Assembly (NCBI GenBank): GCA_964017185.1
Contig: OZ024869.1
Location: forward strand, 54,834,761-54,898,760
Length of the DNA stretch: 64,000 nt
Source of the DNA: Rugalucina vietnamica
Taxonomy: Eukaryota > Mollusca > Bivalvia > Lucinida > Lucinidae
Direction: 5' to 3'
Every line of letters starts with the position of its first letter. Positions within the stretch are counted from its first letter, which is position 1. A model generated the notes under the pieces. That model saw only the letters and a list, made by a program, of their open reading frames with translations, made no database searches and had not been told where the DNA came from. Positions 37,932 to 49,212 of the stretch are shown one piece after another. A program made the translations under genes and the position numbers.

Positions 37932-39609
37932 CTTTTTTTTTCTTGTACGTGACGTCGTTTTCACGTTTTGACGTAAATTGCCATTTTCTATCAAGTGAAT
38001 AGACGTTCTCGAAATCTTCCAGTGCCATAAGATAGCTGTTGACACACTTAAGAGACATCTACAGATTCGCAATGTGAAAGACCATAGTGTGTCTGTAGTG
38101 AACAATAATGACGATCTCCAAACAATAGGCTGACGTCAACAGAAAAAAGCGACCCTTAGGAGTGTTGGCAAGCGGTATTTTCCAAATCTTCTTGTACGAT
38201 TTCTTTAGCTTAGACATCTGGCCACTACTTCATGCCATCTGTTTTCAAATCGCAATAATCGTAAATGTTTTAGATGCAATTTTGTAATACACACACTAAC
38301 GTCATTGCAACGCCCTAATAAAACATGCTACAAAAGTCCAATTATGGTTGATCATTGCTCACTGAAAATACACATAAGTTATATCACTGAAAATTCCATC
38401 AAAATGATACTTTTCAAGAAAATGGAGTTTTAATATTTTCGCGTTTCTTTTGCGGATAAGTATATTCAGAATCAATTCTAGTCAAATAGTGCACAACCCC
38501 CACCAAGAAACACGACCAATGAGATTGGGCTTTCCCGACCTACGAGGGGCCCGCTTCTCAGCGGCGACATTTATGATCTGATTCTCGAATCTACCAAGAG
38601 CTATTGGGAAAATATATATTTAGTTTTAGTCTCCTGGGGCTCGTTTCACAAAGCGTTTTAAGACATATCTTATCCTAAGTTTGAACTTAGTACTAATTTC
38701 GGTTAAGATATGTCTCATCCTTAAGATGTCCTAGCTTTAGTCATAACAATAGGACACAACTTATGATTGATCTTATTTAATAGTAAACTGAAAATGGCGG
38801 ACGTGTTTATGTGAGGGCAAAAACAAAATATTACCTAGATCGCCTGGACAGAAGACAACATAGCTTACCAATGAGCCACCAAGTCATGATTTCAATTCAT
38901 TGGTTCAGTATTGATAAACGCCAAGCGAATACATTTTTAGTTACTTTGTTTGAGTTAATGCATAACGCCCAAGTCAACAGCTACGTTCATGCAGAGACGT
39001 TGCCTCCATTTCATGGGACGTTCATATAAAATTAGGATGCCATGGCATCCAAAACGTCCTTCAAATATACTCAGCAAAACTTATAACGCAACATCGGTTT
39101 ATTTGTTAGGTTATACAAATAAACTTTATTTCCAAATACTAATTTAATAGCCCAACCAAGTGGCCTTCCATATTGCGTTAGAATTTGGTTTGTCCACTAC
39201 CGCCACTCTTTAAATTTTAGGGGAAATGTAGAACATCAAATCACACTGTAAATGAGTGTGTTTCTGAAAAAGCTTATTTTGAAATATGAGAAGTCAGGAT
39301 GGAACAGAAACATAGGCAAGGAAATATGAACAATCTTAGGGGAAAAAAACCTGGAATTCTGCGAAACCATCAATCTGCTTCCCTGGTTGACATGAACTAT
39401 TTCTTATCGATTTGTATTCCTTAAAACATGTCGCAAACGGTTCTTTTGTCTCACAGGAATATATCTCCCAATATTTTATGTCACTTCAGTCTACTATGGG
39501 TTGCATTGATGAGGTTTTATTACGCATAATTCTATTGCACTTCTTCATAGACGGTTAGTTCTTTACTTTGCCGAAGTAAAAGTTTGATGAAACATCGGAG
39601 TAGTTTCAA
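37196..39609. other. Intergenic/intronic, minor repeats only
   Basis: Contains the T-rich tract and a block near 38940-39060 loosely related to 35730-35850 and 56390-56490. At 39068 there is a lone TATACTCAGCAAAAC end resembling the Tc1-type end at 10531. Confidence 0.5.
37900..37943 (+). repeat. T-rich simple repeat
   Basis: T homopolymer interrupted by single C bases. Similar simple tracts lie at 11199-11242 (T), 11904-11939 (A), 44976-44993 (G), 58002-58042 (T) and 58653-58680 (A). Confidence 0.85.
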
Positions 39610-39847
39610 CATTACGAAAACTTGCCCATGCAATATACAGAAATTTTTTGGATTGTAAAAATCTAAAACTTCATTGGCTTTTTTTAAAACATTTTTCTCA
39701 TTTTGCTCAAAACATAGATTTTGGGTACACGTTAGAATCGCTTCTAACGAGTACCGACAATCTATGTTTCGGAGCAAAAATAAGAAACAAATATCTACCC
39801 CTGCATACCCCAGTTACTATATATTGCACGGACATGTTGTCCTGATG
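39610..39847 (-). mobile_element. Hairpin MITE family A, copy 5
   Basis: Both ends match the family. The GC-rich hairpin tip is deleted, leaving ACGTTAGAATCGCTTCTAAC between the conserved ACATAGATT arms. Confidence 0.7.
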
Positions 39848-40019
39848 CGTGACACATTCGGTGCAAGCTCGATACCGTCGACAGCTTTTAAAAGCTATTT
39901 AAAAAATATACTATTGGCATAAATAAGCAAACTTCAAAAATATAACAATAAAGAAATAACAATACCGCGTGGGTGAATCAAATGATGCTACCTGTGCTGT
40001 CGTCCGAGTCATTTGTATA

Positions 40020-40165
40020 TCATTACATGAAAAATGTTTAATTTTACGGAGAATGCATCAGATGTTCTATACAATTAACACGGAAGCTGCCAGAAACTCT
40101 CAAGCTTAGGGCGGGAAACCTATAAAGCCTTCCGAAATCCATTACCAAAAGTATCAATTGCATTT
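40020..40165 (+). repeat. Dispersed repeat, copy 1
   Basis: Shares GGAGAATGC, GAAGCTGCCAGAAACTCTCA and GGGCGGGAAACCTAT with 60790-60915. Confidence 0.55.
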
Positions 40166-41491
40166 CATAAAGTACTGTTATTCCAAATTCCAAAATTGAA
40201 GAAAAAAATAATAGTGCCTAATTATACACCCCATATAATCAAAATTGTGCATTTCTCAAAATTTCGGATTTTGTTTTCATTGAGTTTCTGTCAAAGTTTT
40301 TAGATAAGGATCTCAGTCTGTTTAATGAAACTGATAATACTTGAATGGCCATGCCAATGAATACACGATTTAAACAGTACGAAACTTTGCTATTTCAATT
40401 TCAAGTTATATTCATGGCAATGGTTGGCACAATTCCTTTGAAATTTCCATAATCTTTAAAGGTTACCTACATTTTTTCCATATTCAGTCAAAACTTTAAC
40501 CCAGTATGGGCAGCGAAAACAGCCAAATAACAAATTTATAGGTACAATGTAAAAGTAGGCATCGCAGATATCAGGATGGCACTTTTTGGGATTTAAATTT
40601 GTAAATTATCATTTTCATTTTTCTGCCTGCATGATCAAGAGGTCTTTAACAATTAGATGCCAAGTCTTAGACCGAACATTTTTCTAAAACTTTTGCCTCC
40701 AAAAATGTACCTGACACTGGCGTATAAAGCAAATTATTTTCGGACATCTTATTTCATTTTTTTTCTGATGAAAGTGGAATATGCTTAACTTTATGTCAAT
40801 GGTATATATGCCGAAAAGTAAAATAGGTATTACACACAAATGCTTGAAGAAATAAGTTCAAAAATGATTTGATTTCCGAAATTCCATCCTATATCTAAAT
40901 TCACGTTTAGTTCATATTTATGCCAAACAAAAACAAACAAACACTTAACTTCGATTCTTTAGTGCACGTGAACTTTTTTGAAACATTAAATAATATACTT
41001 ATGGGTTGTATGCCAACTGATTTGCAGACACTTTGAGCGACTTTAAAATTTAGCTTGCTGTGAAGGAATTGCAGTTCATGAAGCAATTTATGTGATTTAA
41101 AGCCCAGACTAGAAAATGACAGTATCAAATACACTTGTCTACTAAGAGCAAGTCCTTTTTCGGTAATTTGTTACTGTCGCATACGGTGTCGCTTTAAGAC
41201 CTAAAAGACGACATAATGTAAGAAAACAAGCGGCTAGGGGTGGCCAATATACTGTTAGGGCATGTTCAAAATCATTGCTTTTTTAGATGCAGACAGCCAA
41301 ACCTTTACCGCAGCTCTCTTTTTTCCCGACGCAATACTGCGATGGGACTTTCACAGCGCACAGAATTCTTTGACCATGTGTACATTTGCCTTTAGGAGAT
41401 ATAGCAAGCGTCGAAGCAGAAGCATAAACATGTGAAACATTTACACATCTTGCTACATGTAGAAAGGACAAGCTTACTTCTGGCTATCGAT

Positions 41492-41754
41492 AAGTAAAGG
41501 AAAACCATCGTACGTATACCCCCCATTACCCACTTTTATTTAGAAAAACTGGGGTATGCAGGTGTATACCTGTTTTTCTTATTTTTGCTTCAAAACATAG
41601 ATTGTGGGTACTCGTTAGATCCGCCTCGCCGTGGCGGTTCTAACGTGTACCCACACTCTATGTTTAAGCAAAAATAAGAAAAAATATAATTTCTTTTCTA
41701 TTGAAAATTTTCAATTTTTACAACTTGAAAAATCTGTATATTGTTTTCGTAATG
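41492..41754 (+). mobile_element. Hairpin MITE family A, copy 6
   Basis: Same orientation as copy 1. The central palindrome is nearly intact (CCGCCTCGCCGTGGCGG). The left end is degenerate. Confidence 0.7.
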
Positions 41755-42137
41755 CCCACTACAGTTTTCAGAACATGTAAATATTTATCCATATGGTATC
41801 AGGGTAATTAATAGTACGATTAGTTTATAACGAAATTCGGCAGCTGGAGATTAAGATACAAGTAGCATCGGTTGATGTCTGCGCTTTAAGACATTACTAT
41901 TACAAATGTTATTACAAGTCTCCGTTCCTCTGGCCTTGTAATTTAGATGTGTATGTACGATCCCTGGCTTTCCCTGTTTTTCGTTAGGGGTGACTTTAAA
42001 CTAGTGTTCATTCTTCGTACATGTAGCTACTTAAGTGGCATAAGGTTTGAATTTCGTTATTAAGCGCCCGTTATTTTTAATTGATGAATTAAAGATTCGT
42101 TCCTATTGGTAACACGTACTGTACTCGTTCTTATTTA

Positions 42138-42385
42138 GCAAAAATCATCAAGCAATATACAGAGATTTTTTGAGCTTCAAAAATTGAAAATTTTCAGCTG
42201 AAAAATTTTGATATTTTTCTTATTTTTGCTCAAAACATAGAGTGTGGGTTCACGTTAACGAGTACCCACAATCTATGTTATGGAGCAAAAATAAGAAAAA
42301 TATGTATACCCGTACATACCCCAGTTTTGCTATATAAAAGTGGGGTTCAAGGGGGTATACATTACACGGACATGTTTTCATGATG
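42138..42385 (-). mobile_element. Hairpin MITE family A, copy 7 (tip deleted)
   Basis: Family arms (ACATAGAGTGTGGGT and complement) close on ACGTTAACGAGT with no GC-rich tip. It lies about 390 bp from copy 6, in the opposite orientation. Confidence 0.7.
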
Positions 42386-44287
42386 AATGTTAATGACAGT
42401 ATTGATATATCCTTATGATACAATAGCTAACTTTATGATGAGTCACCTGGCAAAATCATTTAGTCTACGGATACATTAGCAATACATGTAATATGTTCAC
42501 AGAATGATATAATTACTGCTTCTATTGTCTTACAATAATAACTGTTACAAGTAAGTTTTATTAAAAAATACCTTGATTCCTTAAAATATCCACATCTAAA
42601 CATTAAGTATGAAACCCTATAATCTTTTAAAAAATACATGGATGAGCATACATGTATGTGGCAATATTTCTAGAGAAAATATTACAAAACCAACTTTGCC
42701 ATTTTAAACGTTATACTTACTAAATATTTTCTTGATTAAAAAGTGTTAAAAGTGTGTGATTCAAGGGAAATTTTACTAACCAATGAAATATGTTCGAGAA
42801 ATACTTTAGATAATATCACATATGATTTTGTATGGTATTTTAGATAATCTGTATTTTGTTTACGTTTTATAAGTCTATTATGACGTTAAATAAATAAAAT
42901 GCATTACTATATAGTTTTAACTTTGAGTTTATATTGATATATTTGAAAAAAGAAAAAAATACAGTTTTATGTATATTATATTTCTAAAATCACGAAGAAT
43001 TTTGAGCGATATCAGAGTTCTAAACGTTTCGCGTGCTGTCCCCAAAGAATTCTCATTCCGCTTAGCAATATTTTATCCTTCATATTACGTATCAAAAACA
43101 TCTGAACATATCATCCTCAATTAAGTTATCGTTGGTTTATTGCTAGAGTCTGCTTACCAACTGTCAGCGATGCATCAAAGAATGAATAAAATATGAGGGA
43201 AAAACTACGAGAAACTAACAACACAAACATACCTTCATGGTTCAAAGTCCTATAACAACTTGCCAATAGAAATGCTAACTCGGTTCGCTGATAGAGAAAT
43301 AAACTTGCGAAACGCTTGCTGTGAGTGAAATATCTGTGAAAACATCAATCTCCCTCGTGGGATTGCGCTAAGAACTGAAGCCGTTCTAACCAGTGTCTTA
43401 ATGTATCGAACATTATTGCTCCAATACTTAGAGGAATTTGTCAAAAACGCAAAGCTGTGGGTATTCTGCAAGCCAGCTGTAGACATATCGGAACCATTGC
43501 ATGACAAAACCAGTATTTTGATATCTGCAAAAGCAAACATATTAACCTCTCAGGGTTATAATACTTATTCAGATACACATTTTCGCATACATGATCAAGT
43601 GTACGCAGTGTTGTCCGAGTATGCAATACGAGCATAGGATAGTTATGTTCAGAGAATTCTGCAGGTAAATTAGTCATTTTGCACCATGTCAGGAAAACCT
43701 TATCTTTGGGATTTACTAAATGTATATGTATAATCTAACAACAAAGAAAATAAAAGAAGAATATTTTTTTATCCACTTCGCAAGCAAATCGACGCTAATC
43801 GTGCCCATCTCTACCGAGATATTTTGCGCCTCGGAAAACAATGCCATGAGTCATGACGCGGGTCATTTAATTGGTCACGCTGTCAGTCCAAACGAAATTC
43901 GTGGTACTACCAACATGACCAAGTTCAGATCAACGAATAATTTTGCGACCCGTGCAAAAGCATTTAAGATAAAAAAGGGTTTCGTATCAAAGATTGTCTA
44001 TATTTCACATTTATATCTAACGTTTACATGTACGTAAATGTATCTCTTTAGACTCGGATCCAAAATAAACGGTTTTATTGGATCCGAGCTGAAGAGTTAT
44101 CAGGTTTTAAGATTACAAAATAAATAATGAAAATCAATCAGTTTTGCATTCCTGAAGGTTCATTCACTTTTATGTAGTCATATGGGAGAAAACCAAGCTG
44201 TCAGGGCATAAGGAGGACATACACTATAAAGTGTAACGCACTTTAAAAGGGTTTTGTTATGTTGATATCATTTGGTTCAACTGTACA
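42386..44287. other. No certain gene; holds the alternative first exon candidate
   Basis: Very AT-rich. Frames on both strands at 43250-43680 overlap each other and have no recognisable domain. Confidence 0.5.
43234..43239 (-). CDS. Alternative candidate first exon (ATG AAG) of the receptor gene
   Basis: A minus-strand ATG AAG in an AACC start context is followed directly by GTATGT, a good donor. It also ends in phase 0, so it could splice to the exon at 23717 and give a protein starting MKIDIGKTF, with a conventional short N-region before the signal-peptide core. Only two codons are involved, so chance is a real possibility. It is recorded because it makes a more normal signal peptide than the 45129-45176 exon. 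Confidence 0.25.
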
Positions 44288-44635
44288 GGGGCTAGTAACT
44301 CGAAGGCATCTTAAGTTCCCCTACTTGCGACATACCTACGATGGTCTTAAGTTCCCCTACTTGCGACATACCTACGATGGTCTTAAGATGACTACCCTGA
44401 TATTTACGTTCTTGCTATCCTAAGTTAGTCTAAGCTATCGTATTTTTTAAAATATGAGGTGCCACTTAAGACGACGCTATGGCGGACTTAAGTTGACTGT
44501 AAAGTTACGATATTGTTAAGTAGTCACCGTAACTTAAGGGTTATTTTCAGTTATTCACCATAATCCCTAAGAGATACTGAAGTTGGTCGTAAGTGGATCT
44601 TAAGCTTAAAATGACTTTGAGTTACCAACTCCAGG
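44288..44635. mobile_element. MITE family C, copy 1
   Basis: Ends are GGGGCTAGTAACTC and GAGTTACCAACTCC. A block of 38-40 bp (CTTAAGTTCCCCTACTTGCG...) is duplicated in tandem near the left end. It is rich in CTTAAG. A second copy is at 16033. Confidence 0.6.
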
Positions 44636-45128
44636 TCTTTTCGCAAACACGATAGTGACATGAAGGGAGAAAAACTGTTATAGATAGGGGAAACAGGTTA
44701 TGCTGTTTCATGTATATATATACATATGATCGATGAAATAACAGAGAAGAAGTTATTGACATCTACCTAGTATTAAAGATTCATTACGGATTTGTCTATC
44801 CTGGTTACATGTATATTTATATCATTGTTTTTACAGCATATACTTTATTATTTTTATATAGCACATGATTTGAAACTTATCTCCTAGCACATGATTTAGA
44901 AAACGAAAAAACAAAAACAACAACAAAAAAACCGGTCCAGTCTCCGAGCGCCTGTGATCTCCACAACAATGCCGGTGGGGGGGGGGGGGGGGGGTCGGGC
45001 ATTTACATTAATTATGATTATGTGGTTTATTCAAGAATGACATTTCTTCATCAAAGTGGATGTTTCATATTATCATAATGCAAGAACTAATTTTTCCTAG
45101 CGACTGTATAAGGAGAGGAGAGACTTAC

Positions 45129-45176
45129 GTGCATATTTTTAAAGAAAGTATCATCAGCTTGTCCTTGTCTTCTCAT
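45129..45176 (-). CDS. Probable first coding exon of a Cys-loop receptor subunit
   Basis: On the minus strand an ATG at 45176 opens a 16-codon stretch reading MRRQGQADDTFFKNMH, and it ends at a strong GTAAGT donor (45128-45123). It ends in phase 0, which matches the phase-0 start of the next exon at 23717. The splice would give a basic/acidic leader ahead of the hydrophobic signal segment carried by that exon. A signal peptide beginning 28 residues in would be unusually long. The intron implied is about 21 kb. A competing first exon lies at 43234-43239. I infer this exon from position, donor and phase only; it has no homology of its own. Confidence 0.4.
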
Positions 45177-45399
45177 CTTTTTTTCAACTACGATTGACAA
45201 TATAACTGATCTCAAACAAACAAAATAGATTAAAAATAAGAGCTGTCGCAGTACAGCGTAGCTCGCCTGACTTGTGCTTTGCCACTAAATTTGTTAAAAT
45301 CTATGACCCGTGACCTTGACCTTGCCTGTAGATGCATTTTGTATTGGGAGCTATTTGCATAAATAAGCTAACAATGAACACATTGATCACAAAGTCACT

Positions 45400-46640
45400 G
45401 GAATATAGGTTAAGGTCAGTAGGTCAATGTGGGTGCCGAGTCGGGACATCGAGGAGAAGCCATATGCAAGGTTTGATGTTTGTAGGCTTTATAGTTTATG
45501 AGATATTAAGGGTTGGCTTAAAAAATGACAAAGTCACTAGAGCACGAAATATAGGTCAAGGTTACTAGGTCAATGTGGGTGCAGAGTCGGGACATCAAGG
45601 AGAAGCCATATGCAAGGTTTGATGGTTGTAGGCTTTATAGTTGATGAGATATTAAGGGCTGGCTTTAAAAATGACAAAGACACTAGCGCGCGAAATATAG
45701 GTCAAGGTCACTAGATCAATGTGGGTGCAAAGTCGGGTCATCGAGGAGAAGCCATATGCAAGGTTTGATGGTTGTAGGCTTTATAATTGATGAGATATTA
45801 AGGGTTGGCTTAAAATGACAAAGTCACTAGAGCACGAAATATAGGTCAAGGTCACTAGGTGAATAAGGGTGCCGAGTCGGGACATCGATGAGAAGTCATA
45901 TGCAAGGTTTGATGGTTGTAGGCTTTATAGTTGCTGAGATATTAAGAGTTGGCTTTAAAAATGACAAAAAGGTACAAGTAGGCAAAGATCAGGAAAAGGC
46001 GCAATCAGAAAAAGATTCCCACTCCAAAAACCGAGGTGGGAAAAAACCAAACCAACAATCAGGCACCCATACCATGAAACACACCGCAAGCCGAATGAGC
46101 AGCTATTTTCCCAATAGGTGGCCACTCAGTTACCTTTACTTAACTAAAAATATGAAAACATACATAAGGCGCCAACAGCACAAAAAATTTTTCAAACACC
46201 AAGACATAAAACGAAAAGAACCACCACAAAAGTCACTAGAGGACGAAATATAGGTCAAGGTCACAAGATCAATGTGGGTGCAGTCGGGACATCGAGGAGA
46301 AGCCATATGCAAGGTTTGAGGGCTGTAGGCTTTATAGTTGATGAGATATTAAGGGTTGGCTTTAAAAATGACAAAGTCACTGGAGCGTGAAATATAGGTC
46401 AATGTCAGTAGGTCAATGTGGGTGCCGAGTCGGGACATCGAGGAGAAGCCATATGCAAGGTTTGATGGTTGTAGGCTTTATAGTTGATGAGATATTAAGG
46501 GTTGGCTTCAAAAATGACAAAGTCACTGGAGCATGAAATATAGGTCAAGGTCAGTAGGTCAATGTGGGTCCGTGTCGGGATATCGAGGAGAAGCCTTATG
46601 TAAGGTTTGACAGTTCTAGGCTTTACAGTTGATGAGAAAC
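45400..46640 (+). repeat. Minisatellite, 145-146-bp unit, seven copies
   Basis: The marker GTCGGGACATCGAGGAGAAG recurs near 45440, 45586, 45732, 45876, 46283, 46429 and 46574. Spacing is 144-146 bp except across the retroelement insertion. The unit includes TATGCAAGGTTTGATGGTTG and TAGTTGATGAGATATTAAGG. Outer ends (45239-45270 and 46870-46907) carry inverted GCTCGCCTG / CAGGCGAGC motifs, suggesting the array lies inside a larger element. Confidence 0.85.
45967..46230 (-). mobile_element. Retroelement 3' fragment inserted in a minisatellite unit
   Basis: The family's 3' block (complement of AAGGTACAAGTAGGCAAAGA) is inserted between ATGACAAA and GTCACTAG of one repeat unit. It is bounded by ACAAA on both sides and truncated at CCACCACAAAAG. 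Confidence 0.8.
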
Positions 46641-46957
46641 TAACACAGCATCTGAGCATTGTACAAAGGTGTTCTAGATATTGACCTCTAGCCCCGCTCC
46701 CAGGCACCACCCCACGGGTTCCTTCACAATAAATCACAGAGGACCTTCATATGCAGCAATGTTCCAAATATGAATGATTTCTGGTCAGTGACTATCAAGA
46801 TATAACAATTTTTAAAACTTTAACCGAAAGTGTGACGCGGACGCGGACGTACACGTAAACGTAAACTGACAACAAAAGCTCTGTGCACTTCGTGCAGGCG
46901 AGCTAATGAAACCGAAAATAATAATAATGAATTAAAATTATATACGAAAATAATTAA

Positions 46958-47049
46958 GTGGGGTTCGAACCTGCAACACGAAAACTTAAGTGACACATTA
47001 CAGATGTAGTCGGTCTAGCACTCTGCCACTGCGTTAAGCCGATAACGAC
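46958..47049 (-). repeat. tRNA-like SINE head
   Basis: On the minus strand a perfect box B (GGTTCGAACCCC) and a box A-like ACGCAGTGGCAGAGTGC are separated by a loop too long for a normal tRNA. I read it as a SINE or tRNA pseudogene. Confidence 0.55.
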
Positions 47050-47457
47050 GAAAGTCATTGTTAAAAGAACAATTTAACGAACCTGGATTACCTATTACAA
47101 CAACAGGCAATGTTCAATTATCGTTACATTCTCTGGCGTCACTATCATGTTGATATCCATGCTGTATACTATTGATCCCGGACGATCGTGGTAGACTTTC
47201 GACACAGATTTACCGTTATAAAAACTCGACTGTTCCTATTGGTCAAATACTTTCATTTCATTATAACGTTAATCTATGACTAAGTCTACTAGCCTTATTA
47301 TCATGCATCTATGAATTGACTGTAAATGGGACAATGCACGTCAATAAACAATGCTATAAATCGTTCATACATATCCGTTATAAACAAAAAAAACATCGAG
47401 TCTCCCGCGTTTTAGGGTTTACAGGTATGATGTATTTACTGTAAACTTTCAGATATT

Positions 47458-47715
47458 ATTGCCTATTTCAATGTGCAACGCTATCCCAAGTTTTAGCGTA
47501 CGCCTGTACAGATTGCATTTATTTACATGTTCGTGCGAAAAATTGTATAGCCTTATTACCATGCATCTTTGAATTATCAGTAAGATTATGTATGACATAT
47601 TTAATAGACCCCGGACGATCATAATACCATTTTTCGCACGAACAGGTAATAACGGCAATCAGTAGAGGCGAACTGTAAAACTTGGGATAGCGATCACATT
47701 GAACAAGCAATATTA
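47458..47715. repeat. Imperfect long hairpin (MITE)
   Basis: Arms about 47458-47545 and 47630-47715 share CGCTATCCCAAGTTTTA and TGTTCGTGCGAAAAAT in inverted order. Fragments of the loop (CCTTATTACCATGCATCT, CCCGGACGATC) recur at 47165-47310. Confidence 0.6.
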
Positions 47716-48599
47716 TTTTATACTTTTCAGTGAAAACCAATGTATCACGGCCACCAATCCAGCTCTTTTATAGCAAAATGCAATGATAATAAATTAATTT
47801 GTGGTACTTCACTCTATGCAGCTGCGGGATTCAAAACGTGTAAGTGACTTCGTGTTCTCTTGTTGTACACCTTTCAAAAATCAGAAAATGACATGATGTG
47901 GATAATTCATCTAGCTTCTTCTACCTCCAGCCGATCCGCAGAAAACGTAGCCTGTGGTTTGGAATCACTTTTGATGTGGGTGCAACACATGCGTTTTAGG
48001 TTGTATGCTACATTTTCAACACAAACAAGCTGCATAACTTCGTTTTCCAACTTACGGTTAGCAAAGCGTCCATTTTATTCCGAAGATTTTATTTTGACTA
48101 ATGATGAATATATGTGATCATAAACGTCAATTATATACATGTACCTGTGATTGGAAAATAATCAATATGCTATGAAGTAGTGTTATAAGCGATGAAGAAA
48201 TGAGACTAGCTATGAAGAAAACTTGATATACTATGAGCAAGATCAGTCCAGTTATTTATCAAGAAATATTTACATTTTTATTGCAATCGCCCTAGATGAA
48301 AGTATCTTTCTTAATGTTCTTCATTTCCCAATGAAAAAACATCAAGTCACGTGATCTAGAGGCAACGCCTATTGGCGGGGCGACGTCAAAACTCATCCAG
48401 TGACGTTGTTTGTTTACTCTTGTTGTCGTGACGTTGGTCGCGTATCGCCATGACGTTAAGCGACAAATTGACGTTTTTGCGGTTCCAAAATTACGTCAAG
48501 TCGGATTTAATGTCAAATAACATGAAAATGAGCGGTGATATGTGCAATTAAAAATCTGATACTTTTTTAAAATTGATAATATAAAATGTAAATGTAAGT

Positions 48600-48885
48600 A
48601 TTGAAATTCAGATTTTAGCTTTCACTGGATGATGAAAAACATTAGCTGTTTTAATGTCTCCGAGAAGCCCTTCGGGATTCACTGACATTAAAACAGCCTA
48701 ATGTTTTTCATCATCCATTGAAAGCTAAAATCTGAATTTCAATCCTTAAATAAATTTCATTTTTCTGATGTTCATGGAGCTATGAACAACAGTGGGTCGC
48801 GTGCAAAGTGAGTGAACCCCGAAGGGTTCATGTAAGCATTGCTAGTGACATACTGTGGTTCATAGCTCCATGGACATCAGAAAAA
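48600..48885. repeat. Two adjacent palindromes
   Basis: Hairpin one: 48600-48659 pairs with 48683-48743 (arms of about 60 bp, sharing GATTTTAGCTTTCA and GATGATGAAAAACATTAG). Hairpin two: 48759-48786 pairs with 48858-48885 (TTCTGATGTTCATGGAGCTA). Both loops carry a short GCCCTTCGGGA- or CCCCGAAGGGTT-like inner stem. Confidence 0.75.
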
Positions 48886-49004
48886 TTACATGTAAACTCA
48901 TTTCTTATATTTACATTCATTTCTCTCTATCGCTTGTTGAAAAATTATCAAGGCGATAGCAAAAAGAGAATTTACACACAGTGTGTGTTGAAGCAGCGGA
49001 ACGG

Positions 49005-49070
49005 CGTCGCCGACGCCATGACGTTACAACGTTCAACGTCGTCGACGACGCCATGACGTTACAACGTTCA
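49005..49070 (+). repeat. 31-bp CpG-rich tandem repeat, two copies
   Basis: GACGCCATGACGTTACAACG TTCAA occurs twice, each preceded by a GTCGCCGAC- or GTCGACGAC-like palindrome. Confidence 0.7.
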
Positions 49071-49212
49071 ATCACATTGATAGAGTCATGTTTTTTCATG
49101 ACGTCAAGTTTGATCATGTGACGTCGCGTGACACGATGTTGTTCGTGAAACTATGAATCGCATTTCAATTCTATAGTTTCATTTAAGGCCTTGCATCAGA
49201 AATGTAAATATA

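Noticed and set aside
37872-38105. Lys-rich minus-strand frame
   Set aside because: Generated by the T-rich simple repeat.
45332-46253. Open frames of 78 and 121 codons
   Set aside because: They read across minisatellite units and into the retroelement fragment; chimeric and without codon bias.
45400-46640. Possible CRISPR-like array
   Set aside because: The whole 146-bp unit is repeated, with no unique spacers; it is a minisatellite in eukaryotic DNA.
46958-47049. Functional tRNA gene
   Set aside because: Perfect box B, but the spacing between boxes is too long and stems do not close.
47860-48117. 85-codon plus-strand frame
   Set aside because: No recognisable motif, no splice context, AT-biased composition.
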